Origin: Porpolomopsis calyptriformis
Taxonomy: Eukaryota > Basidiomycota > Agaricomycetes > Agaricales > Hygrophoraceae
Direction: 5' to 3'
DNA length: 64,000 bases
NCBI GenBank assembly: GCA_951640195.1
Contig: OX621164.1
Span: forward strand, 3,143,098 to 3,207,097
Below the pieces are notes generated by a model, which ran no database searches, was not told the DNA's origin, and saw only the letters and a program-made list of their open reading frames with translations. Both the position numbers and the translations under genes were made by a program. Of this stretch, positions 45,153 to 57,824 are shown piece by piece. The stretch's first letter is position 1. The number at the start of each line of letters is the position of its first letter.

Positions 45153-46080
45153 TTATCCAGCCACGCCCAAAGCTTTTGCGGTGATGACTTTTCGGTGGTC
45201 GGGGTGACAAGTCTGTTCAGCTGAATGAGTGGAATAACTAACGATTGAGCATATGAAGAGGGATAAGATCTTACACTGTGCGATTACGCTATTTGAGGCC
45301 TTCGAAGGCCCAATGGATCCAACACGGACCAAAAGGGACACCATGCAGTAGCCCTGCCATCGAGTTGGTTTGGACATCATCTCGAGTAAGCAGAAGCTTC
45401 ACAACGGCATCATGCCCATTCTCAGCTGCATGAAAATGGGCGTGTTGCAATCGTGAAACTTCTGCGGACTCGGTCTTTGGAGTCCATTCAAACTTCATCC
45501 AGCATCTCTTGCCACAGGAAGACTGGATTATCGTAGCATTGCCATAGTAGGGAGCGGAACGTGTCTGTCATCCAAGAACAGATGTCACGGGGAAGCCCTT
45601 TTGTCAATGGACCTGAATGAAATTGTCCAGTATGATCGGATCGGGGAGGGATGGCAAGTCTGTTTGCATTATTTAGATGCGTGACATCCACAGGATCAAG
45701 AGCAGTAAAACAGACGACAGGGTTTCACAGACCAATCCTGCAGCTGATAGACATCGATAGTTCCATAAGTCTGCTTGTTACAAGTTTTTGTAGATTTCTT
45801 TCCGCAAGGGTCTTTCTAGAAATAGCTGCGGTTCAACTACTCTCTCCAAACTGTATGGAGGGGACGATAGTAGGTTCACGCGACAACATGTAGAGAATGG
45901 TATTAGACGAGGATAGTTTTTCCAGTGCCAGCTAGACAAAAATCAATCAATGAAGTCTGAGTCGCAGAGGCAGATCAATCTTACGACTTCCGGGACACCA
46001 TAATGTCTGCAACGTTCCATTATGCCAATTCAAGAATGTTGGGGATTCAAGCAGCAGTGATGCCTTCAAGTTGAGAGGAG
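45153..46080 (-). pseudogene. Relic of a NACHT/ankyrin (fungal NLR-like) gene
   Basis: Read on the minus strand: FLNWHNGTLQTLWCPGS joins across an intron-like gap to AGTGKTILV, a NACHT P-loop with its usual Trp-Cys lead; a stop follows at once. Further on, DICSWMTDTFRSLL and an ankyrin-like HAAENGHDAVVKLLLTRDDV remain in broken frames. The gene would normally span several kb, so most has been lost. Such STAND proteins act in non-self recognition. Confidence 0.55.
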
Positions 46081-46978
46081 TGCGATGTTGCGATGCTCGA
46101 AGTCATGTTTCGCCTAATTAGGTTAATTCCCGATTTATTTATAGTAATTTTAACTATAAATTTTTATTAAAAAATTTCTTTTGGTTCACATTTTATGATG
46201 GCATTGGACTGACTCACGACAATAGTGTTGAATTCGCTATCGAACGAACGCTGCTGGCCATTCTTTCAGTGCGGAGAGATGATAGATCGATGTGTGGGAA
46301 AATCCCGACCACTCATCTCCCTGGGATGTGTTCGAAGACTATGTCAGTTCACGCTTGCTACCCGCTTTGCAGCGCTATCGCAAACCAAATCAGACAAATT
46401 GGGGCGTGGCTGGTCAATCAACGAATTTCTGGCATATAACATAACCTTCAACGCCAGGACTCCTTGTTAATCGCCTCGATTCCAGCCTGTTCTCAGCTAA
46501 CTTCTCAAAGGACACAGGAAAGTGCCATCCACGATTTTGATTCTCGAGGTCACTGCATTGATAAAATCGGCATGATCCTTCGCGCTATGACATACAATAG
46601 CGGGGATAGCCGCCGAGCAGTGCAAACGGATGTATTCCCAGTTCATATCAGTTCCATTATTCTTTTGGTTGTTCAGTGGGGACAAGACAATCGTCGTCAG
46701 CCCAACCGTCCCCGAGCCTCAGGTCAGTGCACAGGCGATGACGACCTTTCAGCATAACAATCGAAAAGTGGCAATCGATTTCGAAATGACCTGGGCGGCT
46801 TGATTTTCCCGTGATGACAATTCTGTGCATTACCATGGTAGGAACGCGGCCATTCGTTTACCAAGTACCATTGTTACCACCTATCCGTTGTAGGGCACCT
46901 GAGGGCAATCCGCCCACTGCCCTGGAGTCCTACAATACATTCCGCGGCGTGGCGAAAGCTTGCTACCCCCAATCCTTA
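46081..46978. other. No confident gene; AT-rich patch
   Basis: 46110-46200 is strongly AT-rich. Short frames at 46225-46470 and 46464-46757 have no recognisable content. Confidence 0.4.
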
Positions 46979-47098
46979 CCGGCTATGCTTAAGGTATGTC
47001 TCTAGATCTGTTCGAATCACCTGTGCGACTGGACATCGCCGACATGTGGGCGAACTGAAGGCAGGACCGTCAGGATCATGTTTGGATAAGTAATACAA

Positions 47099-48730
47099 TC
47101 ATCGCCAATGTTTTGTTTTGTTTCTCTTGACCGGAATACCGGCCTCCATCGTGTCATCGTCTCGATCCCTGTCATCTCCCCCACCGCCGCCGCCACTACC
47201 ACCACCACCCAGCCTACGCTTACGTCCGCCTTTGATCGCCTCCTGTTTCATCTCATTCACGGCAACCCTCCCAGCTTCACCTACACGTTCCCTCAGCAGC
47301 GCAATCTCTTCGGCGTCCGTGGGCCACAACTCCATCTTCTTCCCGATGACGCCTTCGATCCGCTGCACGAGCTCGACGTCGTACTGCGTGACGAGCGTGA
47401 TGGATTTCCCCGAACGTCCGGCGCGAGCCGTCCGACCGACTCGGTGGATGTAATCTTTCGAATACGTGGGTATATCAAAGTTGATCACCACGTCGACCAA
47501 AGGTATATCGAGACCACTGAGGGACAAGGAGTTAAGGAAAAACGACGCTATTCCGACAACCAAGAAAACAAGCTCCGAGACGAACCGACTTGCGACATCC
47601 GTGGCAACTAGAATTTTCCTCCCCCCACTTTTAAACTTGGCTAAGGCGCCGAGCCGTTGGCTCTGGCTTAGTTGACCATGCAAAGGAACTGCGGAGAAAC
47701 CGAGCGTCCGTAGAATGATAGTCAACCTAAACGTTTTTTAAAATTATGAATTCTTGGAGAGTTGGAAGGGACTTGCCGTCGAGCGTCGTGTACCGTCCTT
47801 GTGAAGATGATGATGGAATTTTGAGAGAGGGAATTTGCCAACTGTACTAGGTTCACGTCTTTTTCTTTGAGTGGGATGAAGAGATAGTATTGAAGTAATG
47901 TCGACACTGTCTGGTACCTGTTCGAAAAGACGCCCAAGGAAAAGAAAGAAAATGGACATCGACTCTATGCTCGAAAAAAGAGACTCACTTTCCGGACACC
48001 TCGACCTTCACTGGGTTCATTAGACTCGCGCGCTGTAGTTTGGCTACTTTTGTTGTCATAGTTGCAGAAAACAGATATGTCGTTCGTTCTGTCGGGATCA
48101 CCTTGAGAATTTTATCAATCACCGGGCCGAAATCCATATCCAGGAGGCGGTCTGCCTCATCTAAGACCTTTATCACACGAGAGATCAATCCGGTGTGTAA
48201 GAAAAAAAGGAGAGGGGTGTCTTAGAGAGAGAGCTCACCAAAAACTTCAACTTCCGAAGACTGAACCCCTTCGTGCTCTCGAGATGATAAAGTAATCGTC
48301 CCGGGGTGGCCACGACGACGTGAGGCTTTTTAGCAAGTGCGATCGCCTGAGAAGGTACATCGACCCCGCCGATGATGACCGTGCTACGCACGCCCATAGC
48401 GGAACCAAGTGACTCGAACTGTTGTGAGATCTGAAACGCCAGTTCACGCGTCGGGGCAAGAACACACGCAAAGAGACTCTGTGGGTCATCCCATAGCTTT
48501 TGTAGGATTGGAAGCGCAAAGGCCGCCGTCTTGCCCGAACCTGTGGCCGCTACGCCGATAATGTCTCGACCTTGTAATGCATGCGGCAGCGCTTGTAGTT
48601 GTATATCTGTTGGAGTCTTGTAGTTGACTTGCTCAAGAGCCTCTAGCAATGGGCTGATGAGACCTAATGATTTGAACGTCGCTGTCGGCGTCGAGGAACA
48701 CTCTCCTTCTCCTTCTTGAGAGTTGGACAT
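47099..48730 (-). CDS. RRP3: ATP-dependent rRNA helicase RRP3 (DDX47)
   Basis: Multi-exon DEAD-box helicase. Visible motifs in order: Q motif in [53 protein letters not shown] after a short intron, SAT, then [24 protein letters not shown] (rejoined over an intron at about 47500-47590) and [29 protein letters not shown] and [17 protein letters not shown] are characteristic of Rrp3, which works in 18S rRNA maturation in the nucleolus. The C-terminus is Gly-rich and basic. As the only intact copy here it is probably essential. Start at the ATG at 48730. Confidence 0.92.
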
Positions 48731-48865
48731 GAGTTGAAATATACCGGCACTGTCCGCCAATCAGCACGACTCGATCAAACTCCTTTATCAGGTCCTCTTG
48801 AACAGGTGCTACGCTCCGACATGGGGTAAATATCATTATGAATACATGGCACTTTGGCCTTGACA

Positions 48866-51642
48866 CTAACAACAGTCAGCCCTTGAACCAGAACTACCAT
48901 CAGGGAAAGCTGCAACACTTTTGGGATCTTTAGTCCCAGGTACATCCATACTCGGATTGATCTTGAAAAAGTTTTGAGGTTTGAACATTAAACTGAGGCG
49001 ATCAACAGGCATACTGTTGTCACCATCAATCACACACTGAATAGTGGATAGTAGGATGCGGCTTACACAGGCCAGTCTTCAGGTCTCGGGACGTGTGTTG
49101 TACCTGTTTGGGACGGGGTATGAAGATCACGGTTGTCAGAAAATGAGACAGGAACACACCAATAGTGATGAACAACACAATGTCTTCGTTCTCTATACTC
49201 TCCTCACATTTCACCCACCGCCCAACCGAATCCTCGGGCTCAGTCCTCGTCTGCGGAACATACTTTCCAGATGGCCACATCCTCCCACTCCCCCTCTCGT
49301 CTTCCTTATCCCCGACGACCCACAACGTCTTCGTCGCAAACGCAGCCCGCAAAGCAGACCATCCATCAGACCTCGCCATCATCTTTGCCACTCCATTCTT
49401 AATCCAAACCATGTACCCAACATCCTTCCCCGAGCTATAATGCTTCCTCGCAGGGTTGACGATGCGCCAGCGGCGCTCCAAGTTGAAATCGTACTCTCGC
49501 GCACCCTGCGACTGGCATTTTAGCACCCTGTCTTGCGTGATGAACGCGTTGCCTGAAAAATTCTGCGTTGAGCCTGTTGGCGCGCCAGGGAGGGGAACAA
49601 TGTCTGTTTCAACGACAGAGTTGTTTAATCCATCTATCATTGGGTCCACCCGAATAGAAAAAATATGTTGGTGAAGTTGGGCATTAATATTAGGAGCAAC
49701 GGTGGTGCCGAAGGGATTTGGTTCGCCGGTATTTAAAACATAGACTTGGAGGATCCCTGTAAGGCGAATCTCTAGCTCTATGTTCCCATCTTGATAGAAA
49801 TGATAGTTCCAGATGTATTCTTGTCGTTAGGGTATGAGATTGAGAGAAGCAGACGGCAGGCAACGATGGATACACACGATAGTTAGCCACAGTAGATATC
49901 ATACTGATGACCAGCCTACGGCTGCGGACAGTCTGTCCACGACCGCCGGGGCGGTAGTCAACATGTTTCCAGAGAACACCGTCGTCTTCTTCGTGTATGC
50001 AGATGGCTTTCTCGATGATGATCGGTCTTCCGTCATGTCCTGCAAAGACTCCTGGCTGATTCACGGAATATATTCAACTGCAAAAAAAAATTGAGTCGAG
50101 GACGCACGAGATAGTGGACATGGCCCAAGCAATCGCATCCTAGGGACAGCTCGCTTGTCTGGGTCCCCATGCCATATTCGCCACTAAAGGTTGGTGAGTA
50201 ATACAGTCGTGTCACAACAGCGATCCTTACACGTCGAAAGCAAATTTTCGTGGGTGAGGGTGTTCAGGAGCAGCATACGGAACGACCATCTCTGCAAGCG
50301 ACAGGCGATAAAAAATGGGTCGAACTTCTCCGTTGTCGTTATATGTAATGGTTGAAATTGCGATGCCCTCGCGATAGCTAAAGGCTGATAGACGGATGCC
50401 CCTTCAAACGTCACGCTCGAAGATGAACGTTTTGAAATTTGGACAAACCTATGTGCATTCTCCACTTTTGCCATTCGAGCTCGTGATCTTTGACCGTGAA
50501 ACTTACGCCTTCAGGCTGGAGGATGTGGAGGGGTTTAATATCACTCCGAGGTTTGTAATCTTCTTCGGTTTGGGCCATGAGATCAGGGAGGATGTTGAAT
50601 TCCTTGAGGGGAGGGGGGATGCGTTCCCTCCTTGATGCAGAAAGGGAGTCAACGGAAAGAGGTGGTGGCTCCGTTGATGGTGCTGACAGCACTGGCACCC
50701 CATCCGAAGATGTTTGATACGAGGAGGGAAAGTCGATGTGGATGACTTGTTGAGAATTTGCGTCCACGACCGGGATAAAGTCCTGCATCATTGGTCAAGC
50801 ACAAATATACAAGAAGGCAGAGCAAGCGGACCAGGGGGTGAGCGTAGAGGTTTTCATGAGGGGAATAGCGGGCGAACAGCATAGCTTGTTGCACTCGTTG
50901 ATGTTGAGGGAAACGTGAGTCGTAGCCAATCGACCAGCCATCTGCGTATATCTGTGTGGGCAGGACGCCTGCAGTCGTGCCGTGCATGTGAGTAACCATC
51001 CTCCGTTGGAAAACAAAATACTTACCAACCTCTTCTGCCAACTTCCTGACTCGCTCATCGTTACGGATAATCTCTTCACAAGCGACAAGCTCTTCCATAG
51101 TGTTTGGCGGGTGAATTCCTTCGGGAAGCTTGTCAAAAGTGTCGAGTGACCATTGTCCATCTTTGAAGGAGAGAATCGCGTTATAGACATCTCTGAATAA
51201 GCGTATCTATATTATCATTTAAGCGAATGTGATATTCATGCACACCCATTAATTACGTCCACCAGCTAGCGAAACCGTTCGGTTCAGCAAGTGGCAGTTG
51301 ACAGAGGAAGCGCTCTGCCCAACTCACATCAACCTCAGCCTTTCTCACTATTTGTGTTGGAGGCTCGGGTTCATTCCCAGGCGTGAGTGGGATTCGAAGC
51401 AGGGCAAGGACGGCTTTCTTTGGTGGTGGAATAAGGCAGACCAAGATGAATTTGACTGCCTTCACGTTAGTGTTGATCGTGATGTATTCCCGAACGGTCG
51501 AAGAAACTGCGGTTATCTGTTCAAGAAATCAGAAGAGAATGAAATCAATGAGATCGGCTATTCTGACCTCATTTGGAGAAAGTGGGTCCAAAGGATGGCT
51601 GGGTGTATTTGCAGACGACAGCATTTGTAGGTCTGTTGACAT
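48866..51642 (-). CDS. Copper amine oxidase (TPQ-dependent)
   Basis: Many exons; start ATG at 51642 (MSTDLQMLSSANTPSHPLDP), stop at 48866-48868. Conserved blocks: HPLDPLSPNEI, YADGWSIGYDSRFPQHQR, YRLSLAEMVVPY, RKFAFDVGEYGMG (catalytic Asp), GCDCLGHVHYL, TVANYQY with the Tyr that becomes topaquinone, LHQHIFS with two copper His, and THVPRPEDWPV with the third, the last rebuilt by removing a 56-bp intron. It oxidises primary amines to aldehydes, releasing ammonia and H2O2. The residue after the cofactor Tyr is Gln, where Asp or Glu is usual. The C-terminus ends ADCC, not a peroxisomal PTS1. It lies 136 bp upstream of RRP3 on the same strand. Confidence 0.92.
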
Positions 51643-52020
51643 ACAATGTATACGCCGGCCTTACCTGTTGAAATGAGTGTAAGATATGGAACCAGCGTCT
51701 ATGACATAGACGCGGTATACCTGATATTTACGTAATATACTGATCCAATCCATTCAGACACATGAAATCAAGCTAACCGGACTAGACTCAAGATTGAGGT
51801 TGATAATGATCATCATCGTTGCGCTAAACGTTCGTCCGGTCCTTTCCATGTTGGCTTCCTGCCTGGGAAACGTTTGTTATCCGTCTGAATCAAATTCAGG
51901 TAAGCATTGCGTCACAGCCAAAATGTCTCTTATCTCGTCCACCTCTCACCTTCTCCTTCATCCAGCCCCTTATCCCCTAGCACCCTTGTTTCCACCCCTC
52001 GATTCACTCTCAAGCCCAGC

Positions 52021-52711
52021 ATGTCGCCTGTCATCGCCCCGTTGGCTAAAGCACCCTCCACGCACGGATCAGCATCTGCCATCCAGCCGGTCGAATCTTC
52101 CCCTGCGAAACCACCGCCCCCACGCACCTGCTCCAAGGACTTGCGATTTCACGAACACGAGAGAGAGTGCGCAAAGGATCGGCGTGCATACGAGCACGAC
52201 AGGCAGCGGCTGAAGAAGGCTGCAATGCTGCTCAGGATCAAGGCTCGTAAAGAGCAGGGATGGCCAAAGACATTTCGTGAAACCAGGAACGCTCCTGCCC
52301 CGCCTTTAGTCTCGGAAAAGAAGAGGCGTTTGCGGGAAGAAGATATTGATCCTTTAGACGACGTCCGAGTTCCAGATATCGAATTCTGGAAAAAGTTGGA
52401 ATCAGGGGCGTTGTCGGATGGAGACACGACGTTCAAGAGGGAGGTGAAGCTCTCGGACTTGATCACCGTCCGAAATACACGCAAGAGGAAGGAAGGTATG
52501 TCTACATTCGTTTTTGGCACCAAGTTACTCATTCTCATTTGTTGCAGGAGATTTTGAAGTGATTCCCCATTTGCGTTCCGTCATTACTTTGGACGATTTT
52601 ACCTCGAAGGACCTCGAGACAGACGAGCCTTGGGAACACATATTCGGAGAAGACGACTTGCACTCTCCTTTCGCCAACATCATTCCCTATTCCAAGATCG
52701 TCTCCAAATGA
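52021..52711 (+). CDS. Hypothetical basic protein
   Basis: Two exons, intron about 52497-52548. From the ATG at 52021 the protein has a Pro/Ser-rich start, a charged helical part (RFHEHERECAKDRRAYEHDRQRLKKA) and an acidic end FGEDDLHSPFANIIPYSKI. An upstream exon starting near 51807 is possible. No known domain recognised. Confidence 0.5.
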
Positions 52712-52827
52712 GAAGGGCGAGTACCTTGTACATTACTACTCCATTACTCGCGAGGTTTGTATCCGGACTTGATTACCGCCAATGATGATTTATCACGTGA
52801 CTATAAGCATTCAATTTCGCTGAAACA

Positions 52828-53443
52828 ATGAACGCTGGTACATTTAGACCTGGCGTCTACGCGCTACGCAATGCAAAAAGCTGGACAGCGATCACCATGT
52901 TAAACTTGGACGGGAACCCATTCATAGGTTGAGCAACCGTTCCAGTTTTGCTGTGTTTTATCTTGTGTTGAAGATAAAGTGCACCAGCATGCTACCCTTA
53001 CACCGGAGATGCGGATCAGCAGTGGGAATTCAGCCCTCTAGGTGATGGATTCTCCATTCGTAACGTCAAGTTCGATTTGTATATGACAGTGCTCGGTCAT
53101 CACAACGGCGCGAAGATCTTGGGTAGTGGATATCCGGTCAGTTGGGATGTTCAGGTAGACACGAAGGAAACAGGTACCATCAGGTTTGCGTTCCCTTTGA
53201 CCCCGATCTATTATTTTGCTGTTCTCAGTCAAGCCTTTCGCGTGTAGGATCTTCTGGCCTGGCTCTTTGTTCAACTTTGACCTTCATTGGGGAACTACAG
53301 AACCCGGTACACAGGTCAGTTTCAGCTTGCATAACTCTCGCACTGGTGGCATATCTGACGAACCTTTTCCTTCTCAGGTACAGTTATGGGGCCGTTCCGA
53401 TCAAGCCGTGTTCCAATGCTGGCAGTTCTTGTATATTATGTAG
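52828..53443 (+). CDS. Small beta-trefoil (ricin B-type fold) lectin
   Basis: Exons 52828-52927, 52988-53183, 53248-53314 and 53378-53443 join to 142 residues. Repeated QxW-like elements are visible: DQQWEFSPL, FDLHWG and VFQCWQF, with the GVYALRNAKSW start typical of mushroom beta-trefoil lectins. There is no signal peptide, as usual for cytosolic fungal lectins that bind glycans of fungivores. Only the carbohydrate-binding fold is present, no enzyme chain. Sugar specificity cannot be read from sequence. Confidence 0.72.
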
Positions 53444-53786
53444 ATGCTCTTGGATCTCGGATGATGGATGCCAACTCCGCTGTAACTATATACGTCCCAG
53501 GGGCATGCCTAAACACTCTAATGTGTAGCCGATGTCACCATTATATCAAAGGTGAAGAATTTTATTCATGGTCAGGTCCGCCCGACAGGTCAAGCTTATT
53601 TTATATAGAACGGCTGTACAATAGTCGCGAAGGTTTTCAAGGCTACGTGTTCGAGGCGCTCAAAGTTCGGCCATTAGTCTCCGTGCGGTGAGAACATCCA
53701 AGGACAATCTGATATTTTTGAGAGTAAATGCCAATAAATACTATGGAACTGTGTTCGGACGGTCATTTGTATCATACAACATGTAT
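53444..53786. other. Intergenic, convergent 3' ends
   Basis: Between the lectin (plus) and the mannosidase (minus). Open frame 53386-53691 overlaps the last lectin exon in another frame and looks incidental. Confidence 0.4.
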
Positions 53787-56543
53787 TCATGAGAATCCTG
53801 TCGCAATGGTGGGCTTGAAGATTGGTAGAGGGTGTGCCTAAGGAATATCAGTCAGAGATTGATCGACATCAATCCGAGGTAACAGACCTACTTCAGTATT
53901 GAATACATATTCTGATGAAACGTCCAAGAATGACTCAGCACTTTCGCCTGCATCAACTGAAAGACAACTTACTGTCCAGCGGCAGAAGACTAGCATCCGA
54001 GAAAAGGAGGTACAAGTATTTCAGTGTTTCACTCTAGAGACACAACATTACTTTTTAGAATCACCCGTCACAATCTACAATGACTTACCATCAAGAATGT
54101 CTCCATCTTGTCCTCTTGCCTCACAGGCACTTCGTCCACATTGATGACACTGGTGTACCCACCTGTTTCAACGCGGCAGTGCTTTTCGATGGCTTGGAAT
54201 ATTTTCCAGCCGAACTCTCGGTAGCGAGCATCGCCTGTCAGTCGGAAGGCGATGAATAAGGACTCCACCGTTTCAGGACTGTAAAGGGTGTTTGTCAAGA
54301 CCCCTCATCGACGCGTTGAAATGGTAGAAAACGGAAGTTAGAGGGATAGATGGATAATGCAAACCGAAGAATATATCGCGCATCATAGGGGGGCATTTCG
54401 CCTGGCCTTGTAGTAATTCAAATCGCTTAGCTGGAGTTGCTTGCGCCAAGCCATGGAACTGAAGCTCACCTAGCGCCCTTAATGTACCAGTCCACGGGAG
54501 CGATCCCACTCTCATTCATCCCATCGCTGGGGATTCTGAAATGGACAATTTCTGGAGAGAGTCCTCTGCGAATAAATCAACCAAAAGACTTCACAAAGAA
54601 AAGCATCGATAAGTACGTAGCAGTATCGTGCGTAGCCACGCAGGTTTTGACCAGCTCTACGCCTGTTTTCCAGTCACGTTGGCCCGCTTTCGTGAGCTCA
54701 GTGGGAAGTGGTGGTATGGAAACCGGGTGAACAGCGGCACCCGCCGTCGTAGCTCCAAGCATGAGAGATCCACCTAGAAAGCATACGAGGTGGTCTTGTT
54801 TGGGCATCCGACGCCATGAACTATAGATGTAGATTAGACACGTGCGGGTTTTAAGAAGGGAACCTGAAGATAACCGACATTTCGCCAAAGTGATTTCGCT
54901 CGGGAATAAGTTCGGCGGTATAGATCAGATGGGTCGCAGAACTCTCCTGGATGAGATGTGCGTGTACTGCCTCCATGGCATCCTCGTACATCTGCACTCC
55001 GGTGACCGTCAGTAATATTTTGACGTGAAACTAAACGTATTACAGCGTGATAAACTTCCTCGGTACAATTCTGGCATCAACCTTGATTAGATAGAGAAGG
55101 AAGAATCACAAGGGAAATTTACTGTTTGAAGATATTGCTTCCTATCCAACCGATATCAGAATGATACAAAGACCGCCTCGAAGGACGTCAGCTTACAACA
55201 GGTACTCGTAAAACGAATCTCCACGAGACCCTAGACGGATGGCGGAGGTGACAAATTGTCCCTCCTCCACGCTTGGAATTGGATGAGGTTTAAGAAAAAT
55301 TGGATATAAAAGGTTTGACCAACTGCATGAATATAGAGGCCAATCCATGAGGCATACGGGCTGCCTTTATGACCGACATGACCTAGATCGCAAACATGCA
55401 AATATAAATAAGATGACGACAAGATATCATGGCATCTCACGTACGCGTTCAACTTTTTCCCAATATTCTTCGTTCCCTGTTAGCAAGCTGAGATAACGGA
55501 ACTCAAGTTGAAGCGTGGCCGCTTCAGCGGTGCTTATAAGAACCGGGAGTGATTCATCTGGCACTCCTTTGCGTAAAGCTAAGTTGATCATTGATAGTGG
55601 TAGTCCTGAGGGTGTGTCGAACGCTGGAAGCATGCGGTCAGCCAACTCTTTGGCTCGCTTGAGGAAAATTGTATCTCCGGAGGAAAGGTGATAAGCCGAG
55701 AGAAGGCCGCCAAGTACGCGAATAGTTGTCTACATAAAATGCAAAAATAAAATGTTAAGGTTACGGAACGTCGAAAAGCGGAGGGTGTACCTCAAATGTG
55801 TTGAAGTTCGCGTCTCTATCCAAGGACATGTTATTGGCAACCCACTCTCGTGCTCGTTTATACTCGTCGCTTAAACCCATAAGTTGCATGCTATCAATAG
55901 AATCGATAACCATGAATCCAATTCCGCCGGCATCCGTTAGATTAGTCCCTTTACGACTAACCGGATGGTACTCGTCATCGCCCATCGCATCCCTCTCTGG
56001 ATGCATCAGTTTGTTTTTTCTTGGAAGAAAAAGACGCCAATGGGGCAAAGAATGCTTACCGTAAGCCGACCATGCTTGCTACCGAACGAAAAGAGTCAGC
56101 CAACCCAAGGACCTGCGCAGTCACCCCTCGCACCTTGAAAGCGTTCACCACGGCGTCCCTTTTGGGGACGTCGGCCGAGAAGTCAACAATATTGTCCAGG
56201 TTAAGATCAAGGTCCCATTGTGACAACCCGATCCATGACTCCAGGAATCCAGTAACAAGCCAGGGAAACTAAAGGCTATTAGTAAGTACACAAGCCAGAG
56301 GAAATGGCTTGATTTTGGAGTTGATTGACCAGATATACGATGAGAGCCAAGGACAGGAACAAGAGGGTATAGATTATTCGATAATTCGGCAATGGGGTGT
56401 TGATATCGGAGGACTAGATATTCCAAAGGACGGTTAGAGCACGTCTCTCTACGGACCGGGCTTTTACTTTCCTGTTCGTCAAGCCGCTCAGTTGGTTTTT
56501 TGTGAAGCTGCTGCTTCCTCTTTCGTAGTCCAGGTTCGGTCAT
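53787..56543 (-). CDS. GH47 class I alpha-1,2-mannosidase
   Basis: Many short exons; start MTEPGLRKRKQQLHKK at 56543. A short cytosolic tail, one membrane span (HFLWLVYLLIAFSF, about residue 80) and a lumenal GH47 domain make it a type II ER/Golgi enzyme trimming Man9GlcNAc2. Markers: DEYHPVSRKGTNLTDAGGIG, IDSIDSMQLMGL, ETTIRVLGGLLSAY, PETVESLFIAFRLTGD, and, after splicing, SETLKYLYLLFS and YVFNTEAHPLPIF, the last with the calcium-binding Thr. The ORF ends soon after, as in ER mannosidase I. Acidic catalytic residues appear intact. Stop at 53787-53789. Confidence 0.9.
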
Positions 56544-57824
56544 GATTGAAATATCATGTGACCCACGCCTTGGACGCGAATGAATTACCAATCGACCCTT
56601 TCCAAAACGATTCTGTTCTTCTGAGGAAAAATGGAACCATCAGTGTCTCCCGACAACTGGCCCTTTTGGTTCAATTATCACCTAGGCTCACAGACAGTTG
56701 GATACCTCCATTTCTTAACCAAATTTGCTCAAAATTTTCCTCGTTATCTTAGGGTTTCCACCGAGACCAATGGGGTACGCAAACGTGCCTCTCAATACTC
56801 GGCTCCATTTTTCAGCGGTGACCAGGACCAACCTCGATGTTATGGTTGCAAGTCAAGTGGCGTCCCAGGTTAGCGTAACTGCTTCCGGGAGAACCTGTTT
56901 CTTGCATTACACACCAAAATGAGAATACCTTCGTTGTGATCACACCCGCTCACAATTCATTTCGTTTGTGAATTAGAAACCTTTTTCAAGATCGACATCT
57001 ATCAGGAAAATACACCGTACTCCGAATTCTTCGCGATAGGCTCTTCTGGGGTTCTCCGGGGCTCCCGTTTGGTCCGTTCACCCGTCGCCTATCGCGTTTG
57101 TGGCAGCACCGGAATGAAGTCGGTAATGGCGAGGTCGTCTGCGGCGGCTTCGCCACTACCTCTTTGAGTCCATGAGAACTCACCGGTTCATCTTTTGAAT
57201 TGCCACGACCCATTTCTGGTCCCTCTCAACATAAAAAGTTCAACTCGTGCAGCTTTAAAAAATCTGTCCTCACTCACGACCACTATTAGACCTCATCCTC
57301 GTCTTCCACTTCATCTGTGGCGTCGTCCACATAGAAGGAATGGTCCAGGACTCGTCTTATTCTCAAAGCACCATGTTTATCCGCCTCAGTGGCACCAACT
57401 GGCATGGGTAGACCGCGAGCAATTCCTTGGAAATGTGATCCAACTAGACTGTTTATGATCCATCATTCTACAACATGATCCCATGCAATGATCCCTTGGT
57501 CACGTTCGGTTGTATAGTCGCGATCGTAAATATATATTGCATACAAGGGTTGATCGTCATTAGATAGATTGCATTTCAAATGCGATTGCAGCTTATTGTA
57601 AATACGATTATCACGCAATAATAAAAGAATAATAGATCGACGCGCTCTACCCGAATGACATGCCAGGTGATCATAGACATGCCAAAGGACTAGAATTCTG
57701 GAAACATTCAGGGAGGACCGCACCCTGCGCGTTTGATTGGCAAGGGGTTGTCAAACTAGCAGAGCAGTCGAGTGAAGGCGAGGCCCTCGCAATCAAAAAG
57801 GCCGAATATGCAGGCGTTAGAGGT
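56544..57824. other. No confident gene
   Basis: Overlapping short frames on both strands (56631-56873 plus; 56986-57213 minus; a minus frame ending at about 57287 with acidic EVEDEDEV). None gives a family match. Confidence 0.35.

Larger units (their letters stand above)
46979..51690. repeat. Segmental duplication, copy B (intact)
   Basis: Matches 16012-20730. All reading frames that are broken in copy A are open here, so this is the likely ancestral or selected copy. Confidence 0.93.

Noticed and set aside
49026..49120. Missing third copper His (Phe in an IPRPK stretch) in both amine oxidase copies
   Set aside because: That stretch is intronic; the next exon encodes THVPRPEDWP with the His.
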